DNA of 34,692 nt from an uncultured Clostridia bacterium (GTDB taxonomy: Bacteria > Bacillota > Clostridia > Oscillospirales > Oscillospiraceae): NCBI GenBank assembly GCA_947164825.1, contig CAMUYE010000016.1, positions 1 through 34,692 on the forward strand, given 5' to 3'. Positions 24,946-32,965 of this stretch are shown here, piece by piece. The position numbers were made by a program, and so were the translations under genes. How positions within the stretch are numbered: the first letter of the stretch is position 1; every line of letters starts with the position of its first letter. Below the pieces are notes generated by a model, which was not told the origin of the DNA, did no database searches, and saw nothing but the letters and a program-made list of their open reading frames with translations.

Positions 24946-26553
24946 TTAGAGAACGACGTTGATCGGCGCGCCGTCCAGCCAGGCCCGGAGGTTGTCGAAG
25001 ACGATCCGGGCCCGCAGGGACATGGATTCCCGGGTCGCAAAGGCCACGTGGGGCGTCACCAGGGTGTGCGGCGTCTTCAGCAGGGGCTGATCCCCGGTCA
25101 GGGGCGGCTCCTTGGCGAAGACGTCAACGCAGGCGCCGCCGAGCTTTCCCGCCTCCAGGGCCGCGGCCAGGGCGGCCTCGTCGACCACGGGGCCCCGGGC
25201 GGCGTTGACCAGCAGGGCCGTGGGCTTCATCTGCCCCAGCTCCCGCGCCCCGATCATGCCCCGGCTCTCCGGGTTCAGGGGGCAGTGGAGGGTGACGATA
25301 TCCGAGGCTTCCAGCAGTTCGTCCAGAGAGACCTGCTCCACGAAGTCCGGCGCGTCGGCGTGGACGGTCCGGCTGTGGGCCAGGATCCGGCAGCCGAAGG
25401 CGTGGAAGATCTCTGCGGTCCGGGTCCCGATCTTGCCCAGGCCCAGGACGCCGACGGTCTTTCCCTTGAGCTCCCAGCCCACCAGGCCGTCCTTGACGCC
25501 CCCGGCGCGGCAGCGATCCTCCACCTGACGGAGATTCCGGGCGAAGGACAGCACCGCGCCCAGCACCAGCTCGGCCACAGCCTCGGTGGAGTAGCCCGAG
25601 GCGTTGCTCACGCAGATCCCCCGCTCCCGGGCGGCCTCCAGGCCCACGTGATCCACGCCGGTGAAGGCGATATCGACAAAGCGCAGCTTCGGGCAGGCCC
25701 GCAGCACCTCGGCGGGCATGGGCATATTGGCGAGGATCATCGCGTCGGCGTCCTTCGCCTCCCCGATCAGGGTCGGCACGTCCGCGCTGCGGGGATAGGC
25801 CGTGAAAACAGCCTCCCCGTCAAATTCCGCCTCCAGAGCCTCCAGCTCCGCCACGGGGATCCCCAGGCCCTCCATCAAAACGACTTTTTTCATGGACTTT
25901 CTTCCTTTCCGCTTTGTCAGCACTTCTTCCAATTCTTCCATTGTTCCGGCGATGCTGCGGACCCCGGCGGCCTCCAGCTCGCCCGGCTCGGCGTAGCCCC
26001 AGGCCACGCCGATACAGGGGATCCCGCAGCGCGCCGCCCCCGCGGCGTCGTATTTCGTATCGCCGACGAGAACGGTCTCCTCCGGCCCGGAGCCGCAGAG
26101 CTCCATGGCCCGGCGGACGATCTGCCATTTGTGTTCGTTGTTGAGACCGGGGCTGCTGCCTACAATAACCTGGAAGCAGGCGTCCAGGCCGGATCGGCGC
26201 AGCAGGAGCTCCGCAGCGGACTGGGGCTTGGAGGTGGCGATCCCCAGGGTCAGCCCCGCGGCCCGAAGCCGGTCCAGAAACTCCCGGATCCCCGGGAAGG
26301 GCCTGCTCTCATAGATCCCCACGGGGACGTAGCGCTCCCGGAAATCGAGAACGAGCTGCTCCGCCTCGGCTTCGCTGACGCCGTAGACCTCCACAAACTT
26401 TTCCACCAGCGGAGGGCCGGCAAAGCAGCGCAGCCGCTCCAGGGGCTCCTCCCGCCCGTGCTTCCGCAGGGCGTACTGGATGCTTTTCGTGATCCCCTCC
26501 ACCGTATCGAACACGGTCCCATCAAAATCGAACAGGACAGTCTGTATTTGCAT
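24946..26553 (-). CDS. In-frame HAD phosphatase + D-2-hydroxyacid dehydrogenase (535 aa)
   Basis: N-term MQIQTVLFDFDGTVFDTVEGITKSIQYAL (HAD, 25894-26553); C-term GKTVGVLGLGKIGTRTAEIFHAFG...VNAARGPVVDEAAL (D-2-hydroxyacid dehydrogenase); internal ATG at 25893 preceded by GGAAAGGAAG. Confidence 0.85.
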   Translation of the reverse strand: MQIQTVLFDFDGTVFDTVEGITKSIQYALRKHGREEPLERLRCFAGPPLVEKFVEVYGVSEAEAEQLVLDFRERYVPVGIYESRPFPGIREFLDRLRAAGLTLGIATSKPQSAAELLLRRSGLDACFQVIVGSSPGLNNEHKWQIVRRAMELCGSGPEETVLVGDTKYDAAGAARCGIPCIGVAWGYAEPGELEAAGVRSIAGTMEELEEVLTKRKGRKSMKKVVLMEGLGIPVAELEALEAEFDGEAVFTAYPRSADVPTLIGEAKDADAMILANMPMPAEVLRACPKLRFVDIAFTGVDHVGLEAARERGICVSNASGYSTEAVAELVLGAVLSFARNLRQVEDRCRAGGVKDGLVGWELKGKTVGVLGLGKIGTRTAEIFHAFGCRILAHSRTVHADAPDFVEQVSLDELLEASDIVTLHCPLNPESRGMIGARELGQMKPTALLVNAARGPVVDEAALAAALEAGKLGGACVDVFAKEPPLTGDQPLLKTPHTLVTPHVAFATRESMSLRARIVFDNLRAWLDGAPINVVL

Positions 26554-26738
26554 TTCTGTCTCCTCCGGTTATCCTGGTTCTGGACATTTTTGCAACGCTT
26601 GAAAAGGCCTTTTCTATCATTATACCAAATTCTTCCCCCGCGTCAATACGTTTCTGAAATCGTTTTCTGCGTGGCGGCTTGACATTCCGCCGACGGGGGG
26701 CTAAAATGGACGAAGTGAAGGAAAGGAGCGTGACGCGC

Positions 26739-27428
26739 ATGGAGGAGCCCATCCGCGAGACCCTGTTCCGGCTTCGGGATGAAGCGTATCGGGACTTTCA
26801 GAGCAAGCTGATCCCCACGGTGGACCCGGAGCGGATCATCGGCGTGCGGACGCCGGAGCTCCGTGCGCTGGCAAAGCGCCTGACCCGGCAGGGGGAAGCC
26901 GCGGACTTTCTGGCCCAGCTCCCCCACGCGTATTTTGACGAAACCCAGCTCCACGCCTTCCTCCTCTCCGAGATGAAGGACTTTCCCGCCTGTCTGGAGG
27001 CCGTGGAGCGCTTTCTGCCCTTTGTGGACAACTGGGCCACCTGCGATCAGCTCTCCCCCAGGGTCTTCCGGAAGCACCGGCCCGCGCTTTTGGAGCCCAT
27101 CCGCCGCTGGATCGCCGGCGGAGAGACCTACTCCGTGCGCTTCGGCGTGGGCATGCTGATGGAGCATTTTCTGGACGAAGCCTTTGATCCGGCTTATCCG
27201 GAGCTGGTCGCCTCGATCCGCTCCGAGGAATATTACGTGCGCATGATGGCAGCCTGGTACTTCGCCACGGCCCTGGCCAAGCAGTGGGACGCGGTCCTCC
27301 CCTATCTGACGGAACGCCGCCTGGAGAAATGGACCCACAACAGGACCATTCAGAAAGCTGTGGAGAGTTACCGGATCACCCCGGAACAAAAGGCGTATCT
27401 GCGGACCCTCCGAACCGGGAACCCGTAA
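26739..27428 (+). CDS. AlkD-like DNA alkylation repair protein (HEAT-like)
   Basis: ERIIGVRTPELRALAKRL...FVDNWATCDQL...EEYYVRMMAAWYFATALAKQWDAVLPYL; RBS AAAGGAG before ATG 26739. Confidence 0.85.
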   Translation: MEEPIRETLFRLRDEAYRDFQSKLIPTVDPERIIGVRTPELRALAKRLTRQGEAADFLAQLPHAYFDETQLHAFLLSEMKDFPACLEAVERFLPFVDNWATCDQLSPRVFRKHRPALLEPIRRWIAGGETYSVRFGVGMLMEHFLDEAFDPAYPELVASIRSEEYYVRMMAAWYFATALAKQWDAVLPYLTERRLEKWTHNRTIQKAVESYRITPEQKAYLRTLRTGNP

Positions 27429-27456
27429 CGGTTCCCCGCCGTGCAAAGGAGCGACT

Positions 27457-29298
27457 ATGGAAGAGACGAAACGTTTGCGCATCGATCCCGCGTCGGACAG
27501 GCAGATGGAGGCAATGATCGCCGACGAAGCGGACCCGGAGCTGAAAAAGGCTTACGGCGAGATGTTGGAGCTGAGCCGACAGGATCCCGAACGCCGGGAC
27601 TGGTATGCGGCCTGGATCATCGAAACGCAGGACGGGACGCCCGTTGGGGACCTCTGCTTCAAGGGCCTGTCGGAAGACGGGATCGCGGAAATCGGTTACG
27701 GAATCCATGAGGAATACCAGGGCTGCGGCTATGCGACGGAGGCTGTACTGGCCGCTCTCCGCTGGGCATTCCGGCATCCGGAGGCCGCTGCCGTCGAAGC
27801 AGAGACCGATCCCGAAAACTCGGCTTCTCAGAGGGTCCTGGAAAAATGCGGCTTCCTGCCCAACGGCGAGACGGGGGAAGAGGGCCCGCGCTTCACCCTG
27901 ACCCGGGAACGCTTTCTTTTCGCCGAAGGACTGACAACGGAGCGGCTGATCCTCGACGCGGTCCGGGAGACGGACAAAGAGGACTATTTCAACAATATCT
28001 CCCATGACAAAAAGGTCCTGGAGACCTTCATCTGCAGCTACGCGGAGACCCTGGAGGACTTCGACTTCTCCCGCTATCCGGGCCGGGCCGGGATTTGGGC
28101 CGTCCGGCTGAAGGAGACCGGGCGGCTCATCGGGATCCTGACCCTGTTTGACGAGACGGAAAGCTCCTGTGAGATCGGCTACGGCATCGGTTCCGCCTGG
28201 TGGGGAAAGGGCTATGCCACCGAGGCGGTGAAGCGCTTCCTGGAATATCTGTTCCGTGAGCGGGGCTTCCGGCGGGTCTATGCCTCCTTCTTCTCCGGCA
28301 ACGACGCCTCCCGGCGGGTCATGGAGAAGTGCGGCATGGGCTTCGACCATTTCAGCGAGAAGGAATTGAGCTACCTGGGCGTGGAGCGGGACCTAAGCTA
28401 CTATGTCATCGACAAAGAGAGCTTTGAGAAGCCCGTCTTCCGCCGGTTTCAGCCCGGGGACTACGAGGCCGTATGCCGCTTCCTGGCGGAGCTGAACCGG
28501 GAAAACCGGGACCATATCAACTGGAACTGGGCCCGCTTCGAGTGGATGTATGAGCACCCGGACTGCGACAAAAGCCTGCTGGGCTCCATCGGGCTCTGGT
28601 GGGTCGGGTCCCGGGTGGTGGGCGCGGCCATCTACGACATGTATTTCGGGGAGGCCTTCTGCGGCGTCCTGCCGGACTACGCGGACCTGTATCCCGCCGT
28701 GCTGGACTATGCCTGGGAGGCGCTGCGGGACGAAAACGGCCTCGGGATCGCCATCTGCGACGGCTCCGAGGCGGAGCGCGGCGCAGCCCTGGCCGCCGGC
28801 TTCTCCCCCGCCGACCAGACCGAGACGATCCTGCGCATCGAGCTGGAGGCCCCCTTCCCGGTCCGCCTGCCGGATGGGCTCCGCTTCGCGTCCCCGGACC
28901 CGATCGCCGACGCCGAAGCCCTGCAATGGCTGTTCTGGCGGGGCTTCGACCACGGGGAGGACCGGGCGGAATTCGAGCTGCAGAAGAGCCCGCCCTCCGG
29001 CCCCCGGCCCCACTTCGACCCGCGGCTCAGCGTCGCGGCGGCGGACGAGAGCGGCGAGCTGGCGGCCTGCTGCTGCCTGTGGTATCTCCCCGGCACCGAC
29101 TACGCCTACGTGGAGCCGGTCTGCACCGTCCCCGGCTGGCGCGGGAAGGGCGTGGGCCGGGCCGTGGTCAGCGAGGCCCTGAACCGGGCCCGGAGCCTGG
29201 GCGCGGCGCGGGCCTACGTGATCTCGGACCAGGAATTCTACGATCGGCTCGGCTTTGTATTTGACCGGCATTACGGGTTCTATTGGAGGAAAGCATGA
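27457..29298 (+). CDS. Multi-domain GNAT acetyltransferase fusion (at least three GNAT regions)
   Basis: EIGYGIHEEYQGCGYATEAVLAAL; EIGYGIGSAWWGKGYATEAVKRFL; VEPVCTVPGWRGKGVGRAVVSEAL - three acetyl-CoA-binding motifs in one ORF. Confidence 0.88.
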   Translation: MEETKRLRIDPASDRQMEAMIADEADPELKKAYGEMLELSRQDPERRDWYAAWIIETQDGTPVGDLCFKGLSEDGIAEIGYGIHEEYQGCGYATEAVLAALRWAFRHPEAAAVEAETDPENSASQRVLEKCGFLPNGETGEEGPRFTLTRERFLFAEGLTTERLILDAVRETDKEDYFNNISHDKKVLETFICSYAETLEDFDFSRYPGRAGIWAVRLKETGRLIGILTLFDETESSCEIGYGIGSAWWGKGYATEAVKRFLEYLFRERGFRRVYASFFSGNDASRRVMEKCGMGFDHFSEKELSYLGVERDLSYYVIDKESFEKPVFRRFQPGDYEAVCRFLAELNRENRDHINWNWARFEWMYEHPDCDKSLLGSIGLWWVGSRVVGAAIYDMYFGEAFCGVLPDYADLYPAVLDYAWEALRDENGLGIAICDGSEAERGAALAAGFSPADQTETILRIELEAPFPVRLPDGLRFASPDPIADAEALQWLFWRGFDHGEDRAEFELQKSPPSGPRPHFDPRLSVAAADESGELAACCCLWYLPGTDYAYVEPVCTVPGWRGKGVGRAVVSEALNRARSLGAARAYVISDQEFYDRLGFVFDRHYGFYWRKA

Positions 29299-29999
29299 AG
29301 ATTCTGGTTCTGAACGGCAGCCCGAAGCGGGAAGACAGCGACACCCTGCATATCACCCGGGCCTTTCTGGAGGGGATGCGGGAGCAGCAGCCCCAGGAGA
29401 TCACCACGATCCACGTCATCGACCGGCACATCGAATACTGCACCGGCTGCTTTGCCTGCATGCGCAACGGCGGGACCTGCGTCCACGACGACGACATGCG
29501 GGAGATTTTGAAGCAGATCCTGGACAGCGAGCTCCTGATCTGGAGCTTCCCCCTCTACGCCTACGGCATGCCCGCCCATCTGAAAGCCCTGCTGGACCGG
29601 ACCCTGCCCCTCTCCTCCATGACCATGCGAAAGGTCGGGAACCGCTATGAGCACGCGGGCCAGGCGGACTTCTCCCGGCTGCGGTATCTGATGATCAGCG
29701 GCTGCGGCTTCCCCAACAGCCGACACAACTTCGAGCCCGCCGTGGCGCAGTTCCGGCTCTGCTTCGGGGCCGAGGGCACGGTGCTGACGGTGCCGGAAAG
29801 CCCCATGTTCAACGCCCCGGAGGCCGCCGTGGTCACGGCGCCCCGGCTGGAGCTGGTGAAAAAGGCCGGGCGGCAGTACGCCAAGGCCCGGGAGATCGAC
29901 CCGGCCCTCCTCGCCGAGATCGGCGCCCCCATGATCCCCGAGGAGACCTACGCCGCCATCGTCAACGGCGGGGTGCAGGCCTCAACAGCCCCAGTCTGA
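29295..29999 (+). CDS. NAD(P)H-dependent FMN reductase / flavodoxin-like protein
   Basis: MKILVLNGSPKREDSDTLHITRAFLEGM...YCTGCFACMRNGG...LLIWSFPLYAYGMPAHLKALLDR; ATGA overlap with upstream CDS. Confidence 0.88.
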   Translation: MKILVLNGSPKREDSDTLHITRAFLEGMREQQPQEITTIHVIDRHIEYCTGCFACMRNGGTCVHDDDMREILKQILDSELLIWSFPLYAYGMPAHLKALLDRTLPLSSMTMRKVGNRYEHAGQADFSRLRYLMISGCGFPNSRHNFEPAVAQFRLCFGAEGTVLTVPESPMFNAPEAAVVTAPRLELVKKAGRQYAKAREIDPALLAEIGAPMIPEETYAAIVNGGVQASTAPV

Positions 30000-30014
30000 G
30001 AAAGGAGCACAGCC

Positions 30015-30476
30015 ATGTTCACGATCCGAAAAGCCAATCTGGACGAGGCCCTGACAGCCCGGCTTATGGAGCTCTCGGCTCTCTGGGTCGCGGAGGGCTG
30101 CTCCAACGGCATGGTCGCCAACGGGCCCGAGGATCTGAAGGAGCCCCTCTGGATCGCCCTGGACGGGGAGACCGTCATCGGCTACGCCTTCGGCCACTAC
30201 TACACCGCGGAGAAACGGAGCTCCTACATCCTCCCCGGCAGCCGCTGCTTCGACCTGGACGAGCTCTACGTCCTGCCGGAGCGGCGCTCCGAGGGGATCG
30301 GAAAGGCCCTGTACGAAGCCCTGCGGGAGGAGGTCCGGCGGGAGGCGGAATACGTCACCCTGGCGACCTCCACCAAGGACTGGCGGCGCATCCTGCACTT
30401 CTACACTGAGGAGGTCGGCATGGACTTCCACAGCGCCTTTCTGATTCAGAGGGTGTCCGAACAACTCCCCGACTAA
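30015..30476 (+). CDS. GNAT-family N-acetyltransferase
   Basis: MFTIRKANLDEALTARLMEL...DLDELYVLPERRSEGIGKALYEALREE. Confidence 0.82.
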   Translation: MFTIRKANLDEALTARLMELSALWVAEGCSNGMVANGPEDLKEPLWIALDGETVIGYAFGHYYTAEKRSSYILPGSRCFDLDELYVLPERRSEGIGKALYEALREEVRREAEYVTLATSTKDWRRILHFYTEEVGMDFHSAFLIQRVSEQLPD

Positions 30477-30486
30477 CGAAAAAAGC

Positions 30487-30680
30487 AGCCCGAGGCACCA
30501 GCCTCCGATCCCCCCTCACCCCGTAGGGGCGGCCATTGGCCGCCAGCCCGAGGCACCAGCCTCCCTTTCCCCCCACGCCGTAGGGGCGGCCATTGGCCGC
30601 CAGCCCGAGGCACCAGCTTCCGATCCCCCCTCACCCCGTAGGGGCGGCCATTGGCCGCCAGCCCGAGGCACCAGCCTCCC
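30487..30680. repeat. Tandem ~58-bp palindrome-bearing repeat, 3 full and 1 partial copies
   Basis: 30487-30544, 30545-30601, 30602-30659, partial 30660-30680: AGCCCGAGGCACCAGCCTCC...CCGTAGGGGCGGCCATTGGCCGCC. Confidence 0.95.
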
Positions 30681-30802
30681 GGTTTTGTCATTGCGAGACC
30701 AGTTCTCAAACTGGTCGTGGCAATCCGTTCTCCTCCGCATTCCGATCATCCTGCGCTTCCCGGGAAACTTCGAAAAAATTTCCCCGCAAGGAAAAATAAT
30801 GC

Positions 30803-30831
30803 TTTACTTTTCCGGGTCAGTCTGCTATAAT
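30803..30831 (+). promoter_or_regulatory. Putative tRNA promoter
   Basis: TTTACT, 17-nt spacer, TATAAT just upstream of the tRNA. Confidence 0.55.
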
Positions 30832-30843
30832 ATTTGAGCAAAC

Positions 30844-30919
30844 GCGCCGGTGGCTCAATGGATAGAGCATCAGATTCCGGTTCTGAGGGTTGGGGGTTCG
30901 AGTCCCTTCCGGCGTGCCA
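30844..30919 (+). tRNA. tRNA-Arg (anticodon CCG), CCA encoded
   Basis: Acceptor GCGCCGG/CCGGCGT, anticodon stem-loop TCAGA-TTCCGGT-TCTGA, GGTTCGAGTCC T-arm, 3' GCCA. Confidence 0.93.
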
Positions 30920-30962
30920 TAAAAAAAAGCGTCTTTTGTCTAAGGACAAAAGGCGCTTTTTT
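30920..30962. terminator. Terminator after tRNA-Arg
   Basis: AAAAAAGCGTCTTTTGTCTAAGGACAAAAGGCGCTTTTTT. Confidence 0.85.
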
Positions 30963-30963
30963 C

Positions 30964-31143
30964 AATGATATCCGTTCCTGTCGGAACGGGTGATATACCT
31001 TCGGTATGATATCGCACTTCGTTCGATGATACACGCCTTCGGCGCATGATGGAACGGATATCATATCATGCAGACGCGAAGCGGCTGTATATCATACGCG
31101 GCGTCAGCCGTGTATATCATATCGCGCGGCGATATATCATTTA
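30964..31143. repeat. Mini-hairpin chain with ATGATAT/ATATCAT linkers
   Basis: Successive short stems (CCGTTCC-TGTC-GGAACGG; ATACC-TTCG-GGTAT-like; CGCC-TTC-GGCG; ACGCGGC-GTCA-GCCGTGT; ATCGC-GCG-GCGAT) separated by ATGATAT words, reversed to ATATCAT in the second half. Confidence 0.85.
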
Positions 31144-31322
31144 TTCCTCCCTGCGGGGGCTTTATTGCTCTGAATGGTTGAATAATTCATACTATTCAGG
31201 TATAATCATCTCGATAAATCGCAATTTCACGGTTGGACGTCGTAAACGAACGGTCGGTTTACATTTTTCCTTTTAGGAGGTATTCTTATTCTGATACGAT
31301 TTATTATCCGGAGGTGATCATG

Positions 31323-31748
31323 ATGGACAAAAATGAAGCCGAATCTGTAATTAGGGATACGATTGAATATGCAAATAAAGAAATTAAGAAAAGCAAGAAA
31401 AAAAGTCGCAATATTCTAATTGCTGCGCTTGTTGCGGCGATTCTGATCATTGCACTTCTCGGAAGTAGTTTATTATCATATGTAACGTTTAATGTAGCAA
31501 ATCCTTTTTCGGCAGCAATCGGTTTTTTCCAAATAACCGTATTAGACAAAGACTATGTGGAAATATCAGAATCACCCAAGGTAGTGCTTGCACAGCCAAA
31601 AGTGGATATTCTAACTGATTATATGGAATTGCGTGGCTTTACTGAAATAGATCAAATGGGGGCAATGCGTACTTATTCTAATGGGGAAACAACTGAGATG
31701 ATATTTTTCAAAATGAATAAGTATTGCTCAAAATGGGTTTGGCAGTAA
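31323..31748 (+). CDS. Small single-TM hypothetical protein in an AT-rich patch
   Basis: RBS GGAGGTGA; MDKNEAESVIRDTIEYANKEIKKSKKKSRNILIAALVAAILIIALLGSSLLSYV...; low GC relative to neighbours. Confidence 0.6.
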   Translation: MDKNEAESVIRDTIEYANKEIKKSKKKSRNILIAALVAAILIIALLGSSLLSYVTFNVANPFSAAIGFFQITVLDKDYVEISESPKVVLAQPKVDILTDYMELRGFTEIDQMGAMRTYSNGETTEMIFFKMNKYCSKWVWQ

Positions 31749-31858
31749 AGCATTATTGACCATCTTAACAGAGACAAATTCTCGTTTGTCGAGGCGATCG
31801 GCGCGTATCATTTTTGCGCTTTTTCTATGGGTTATGTATCATTTTGGCGCTCTTTCAC

Positions 31859-31904
31859 ATAAAAAAGCGTCTTTTGTCTACCAGGCAAAAGGCGCTTTTT
31901 TCAA
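31859..31904. terminator. Near-identical second copy of the tRNA-Arg terminator
   Basis: ATAAAAAAGCGTCTTTTGTCTACCAGGCAAAAGGCGCTTTTTTCAA; downstream of the minus-strand SDR gene. Confidence 0.85.
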
Positions 31905-31915
31905 CGTCGTCGGTC

Positions 31916-32611
31916 TTATAAATATCCCCCGTTGACCGCCAGGACCTGACCCGTGACAAAGCTCGCCTCGGCCAGGTAGAGGATGGCGGCGGCCACCTCC
32001 TCCGGGGTCCCGATCCGGCCCAGGGGGGTGTCCTCCGCCAGGGCCGCCTTGTCCTCGGCGCTCAGGTGGGCGTTCATCTCTGTGTCGATCATACCGGGGG
32101 AAACCGCGTTGACCCGGATCCCGGAGGGGCCCAGCTCCCGGGCCAGGGCCTGGGTCAGGGCGATGACGGCCCCCTTGGTGGCGGAATAGGCCGCCTCGCA
32201 GCTGGCTCCCGCCTGGCCCCACATGGAGCTGAGGTTGACCACCGCCCCCGCCTGCTTTTGCAGCATGGCCGGCAGGACGGCCCGGACCGTGTTATAGATG
32301 CTCTTGACGTTGACGGCGAAGAGCCGGTCCCACTCCTCCGGCGTGATCTGGGAGATCAGGCCCACGTGGGAGATCCCCGCGTTGTTCACCAGCACATCCA
32401 CGGGAGGGATCGACGCCACGGCCGCCGCCACGGCCTCGGTGTCCGCCGCGTCGCAGCGGATCGCCCGGGCCCCGGTCTCCGCCGCCAGAGCCGCCGCGGC
32501 GTCGGCGCGCTTCTCATAGAAAAAGCTGACCTCGTAGCCCGCTTTCGCAAACACGCGGACCGCCGCGGCCCCGATGCCCCGGCTGCCGCCGGTGATCAGA
32601 ACATGCGCCAT
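31916..32611 (-). CDS. SDR-family oxidoreductase (FabG-like)
   Basis: MAHVLITGGSRGIGAAAVRVF...VDVLVNNAGIS...AAYSATKGAVIALTQALARELGPSGIRVNAVSPGMIDTEM. Confidence 0.88.
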   Translation of the reverse strand: MAHVLITGGSRGIGAAAVRVFAKAGYEVSFFYEKRADAAAALAAETGARAIRCDAADTEAVAAAVASIPPVDVLVNNAGISHVGLISQITPEEWDRLFAVNVKSIYNTVRAVLPAMLQKQAGAVVNLSSMWGQAGASCEAAYSATKGAVIALTQALARELGPSGIRVNAVSPGMIDTEMNAHLSAEDKAALAEDTPLGRIGTPEEVAAAILYLAEASFVTGQVLAVNGGYL

Positions 32612-32630
32612 CGTTTTTTCCTCCGAATAA

Positions 32631-32940
32631 ATGAAATGAAGCTCGGCCTGCGGCCTGAATGAAGCTCGCATCCGGCTTACGCCGCTGCTGAATGAAGCTG
32701 GTCGCTCCGCTCCCGAATGAAGCCGGGCTTCGCCCTGATTGTGGTTGTTTTGCGCAGCCGATACACCCGCCGTTTTCGCTGCTGCGCAGACTTTCCTGCG
32801 TGACACATCGCGTTCAGACCGCAATTCCAATTATCATCCTCGAATTGGCAAATTCGAGGATACCGCAATTAGCGCAGCGGCTTCATTCAACGCGAAGCGG
32901 GAGCTTCATTCGCGACCATAGGGCGCGGTTTCATTGAAAA
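32631..32940. repeat. Second mini-hairpin repeat with TGAATGAAGC / GCTTCATTC linkers
   Basis: Left linkers near 32633, 32656, 32689, 32715; right inverted linkers near 32879, 32901, 32928; interior hairpin 32836-32861. Confidence 0.8.
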
Positions 32941-32965
32941 AAGGGGTGCCACGCACCCCTTTTTG
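32937..32965 (-). terminator. Terminator downstream of the S1-domain gene
   Basis: AAAAGGGGTGC-CAC-GCACCCCTTTTT, directly 3' of the minus-strand stop. Confidence 0.75.

Noticed and set aside
25048-26682. 544-aa plus-strand ORF opposite the HAD/dehydrogenase gene
   Set aside because: Antisense artefact; the minus strand carries clear HAD and NAD-binding motifs.
30473-30749. Minus-strand ORFs with LVPRAGGQWPPLRG repeats
   Set aside because: Translation of the 58-bp intergenic DNA repeat, no RBS or conserved domain.
30964-31143. Riboswitch or T-box
   Set aside because: No recognisable consensus, downstream ORF is distant, and the modular symmetric layout fits a repeat better.
31916-32830. 304-aa SDR ORF as tracked
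   Set aside because: N-terminal extension reads through the TGAATGAAGC repeat; MAHVLITGGSRGIG start at 32611 is the normal SDR N-terminus.
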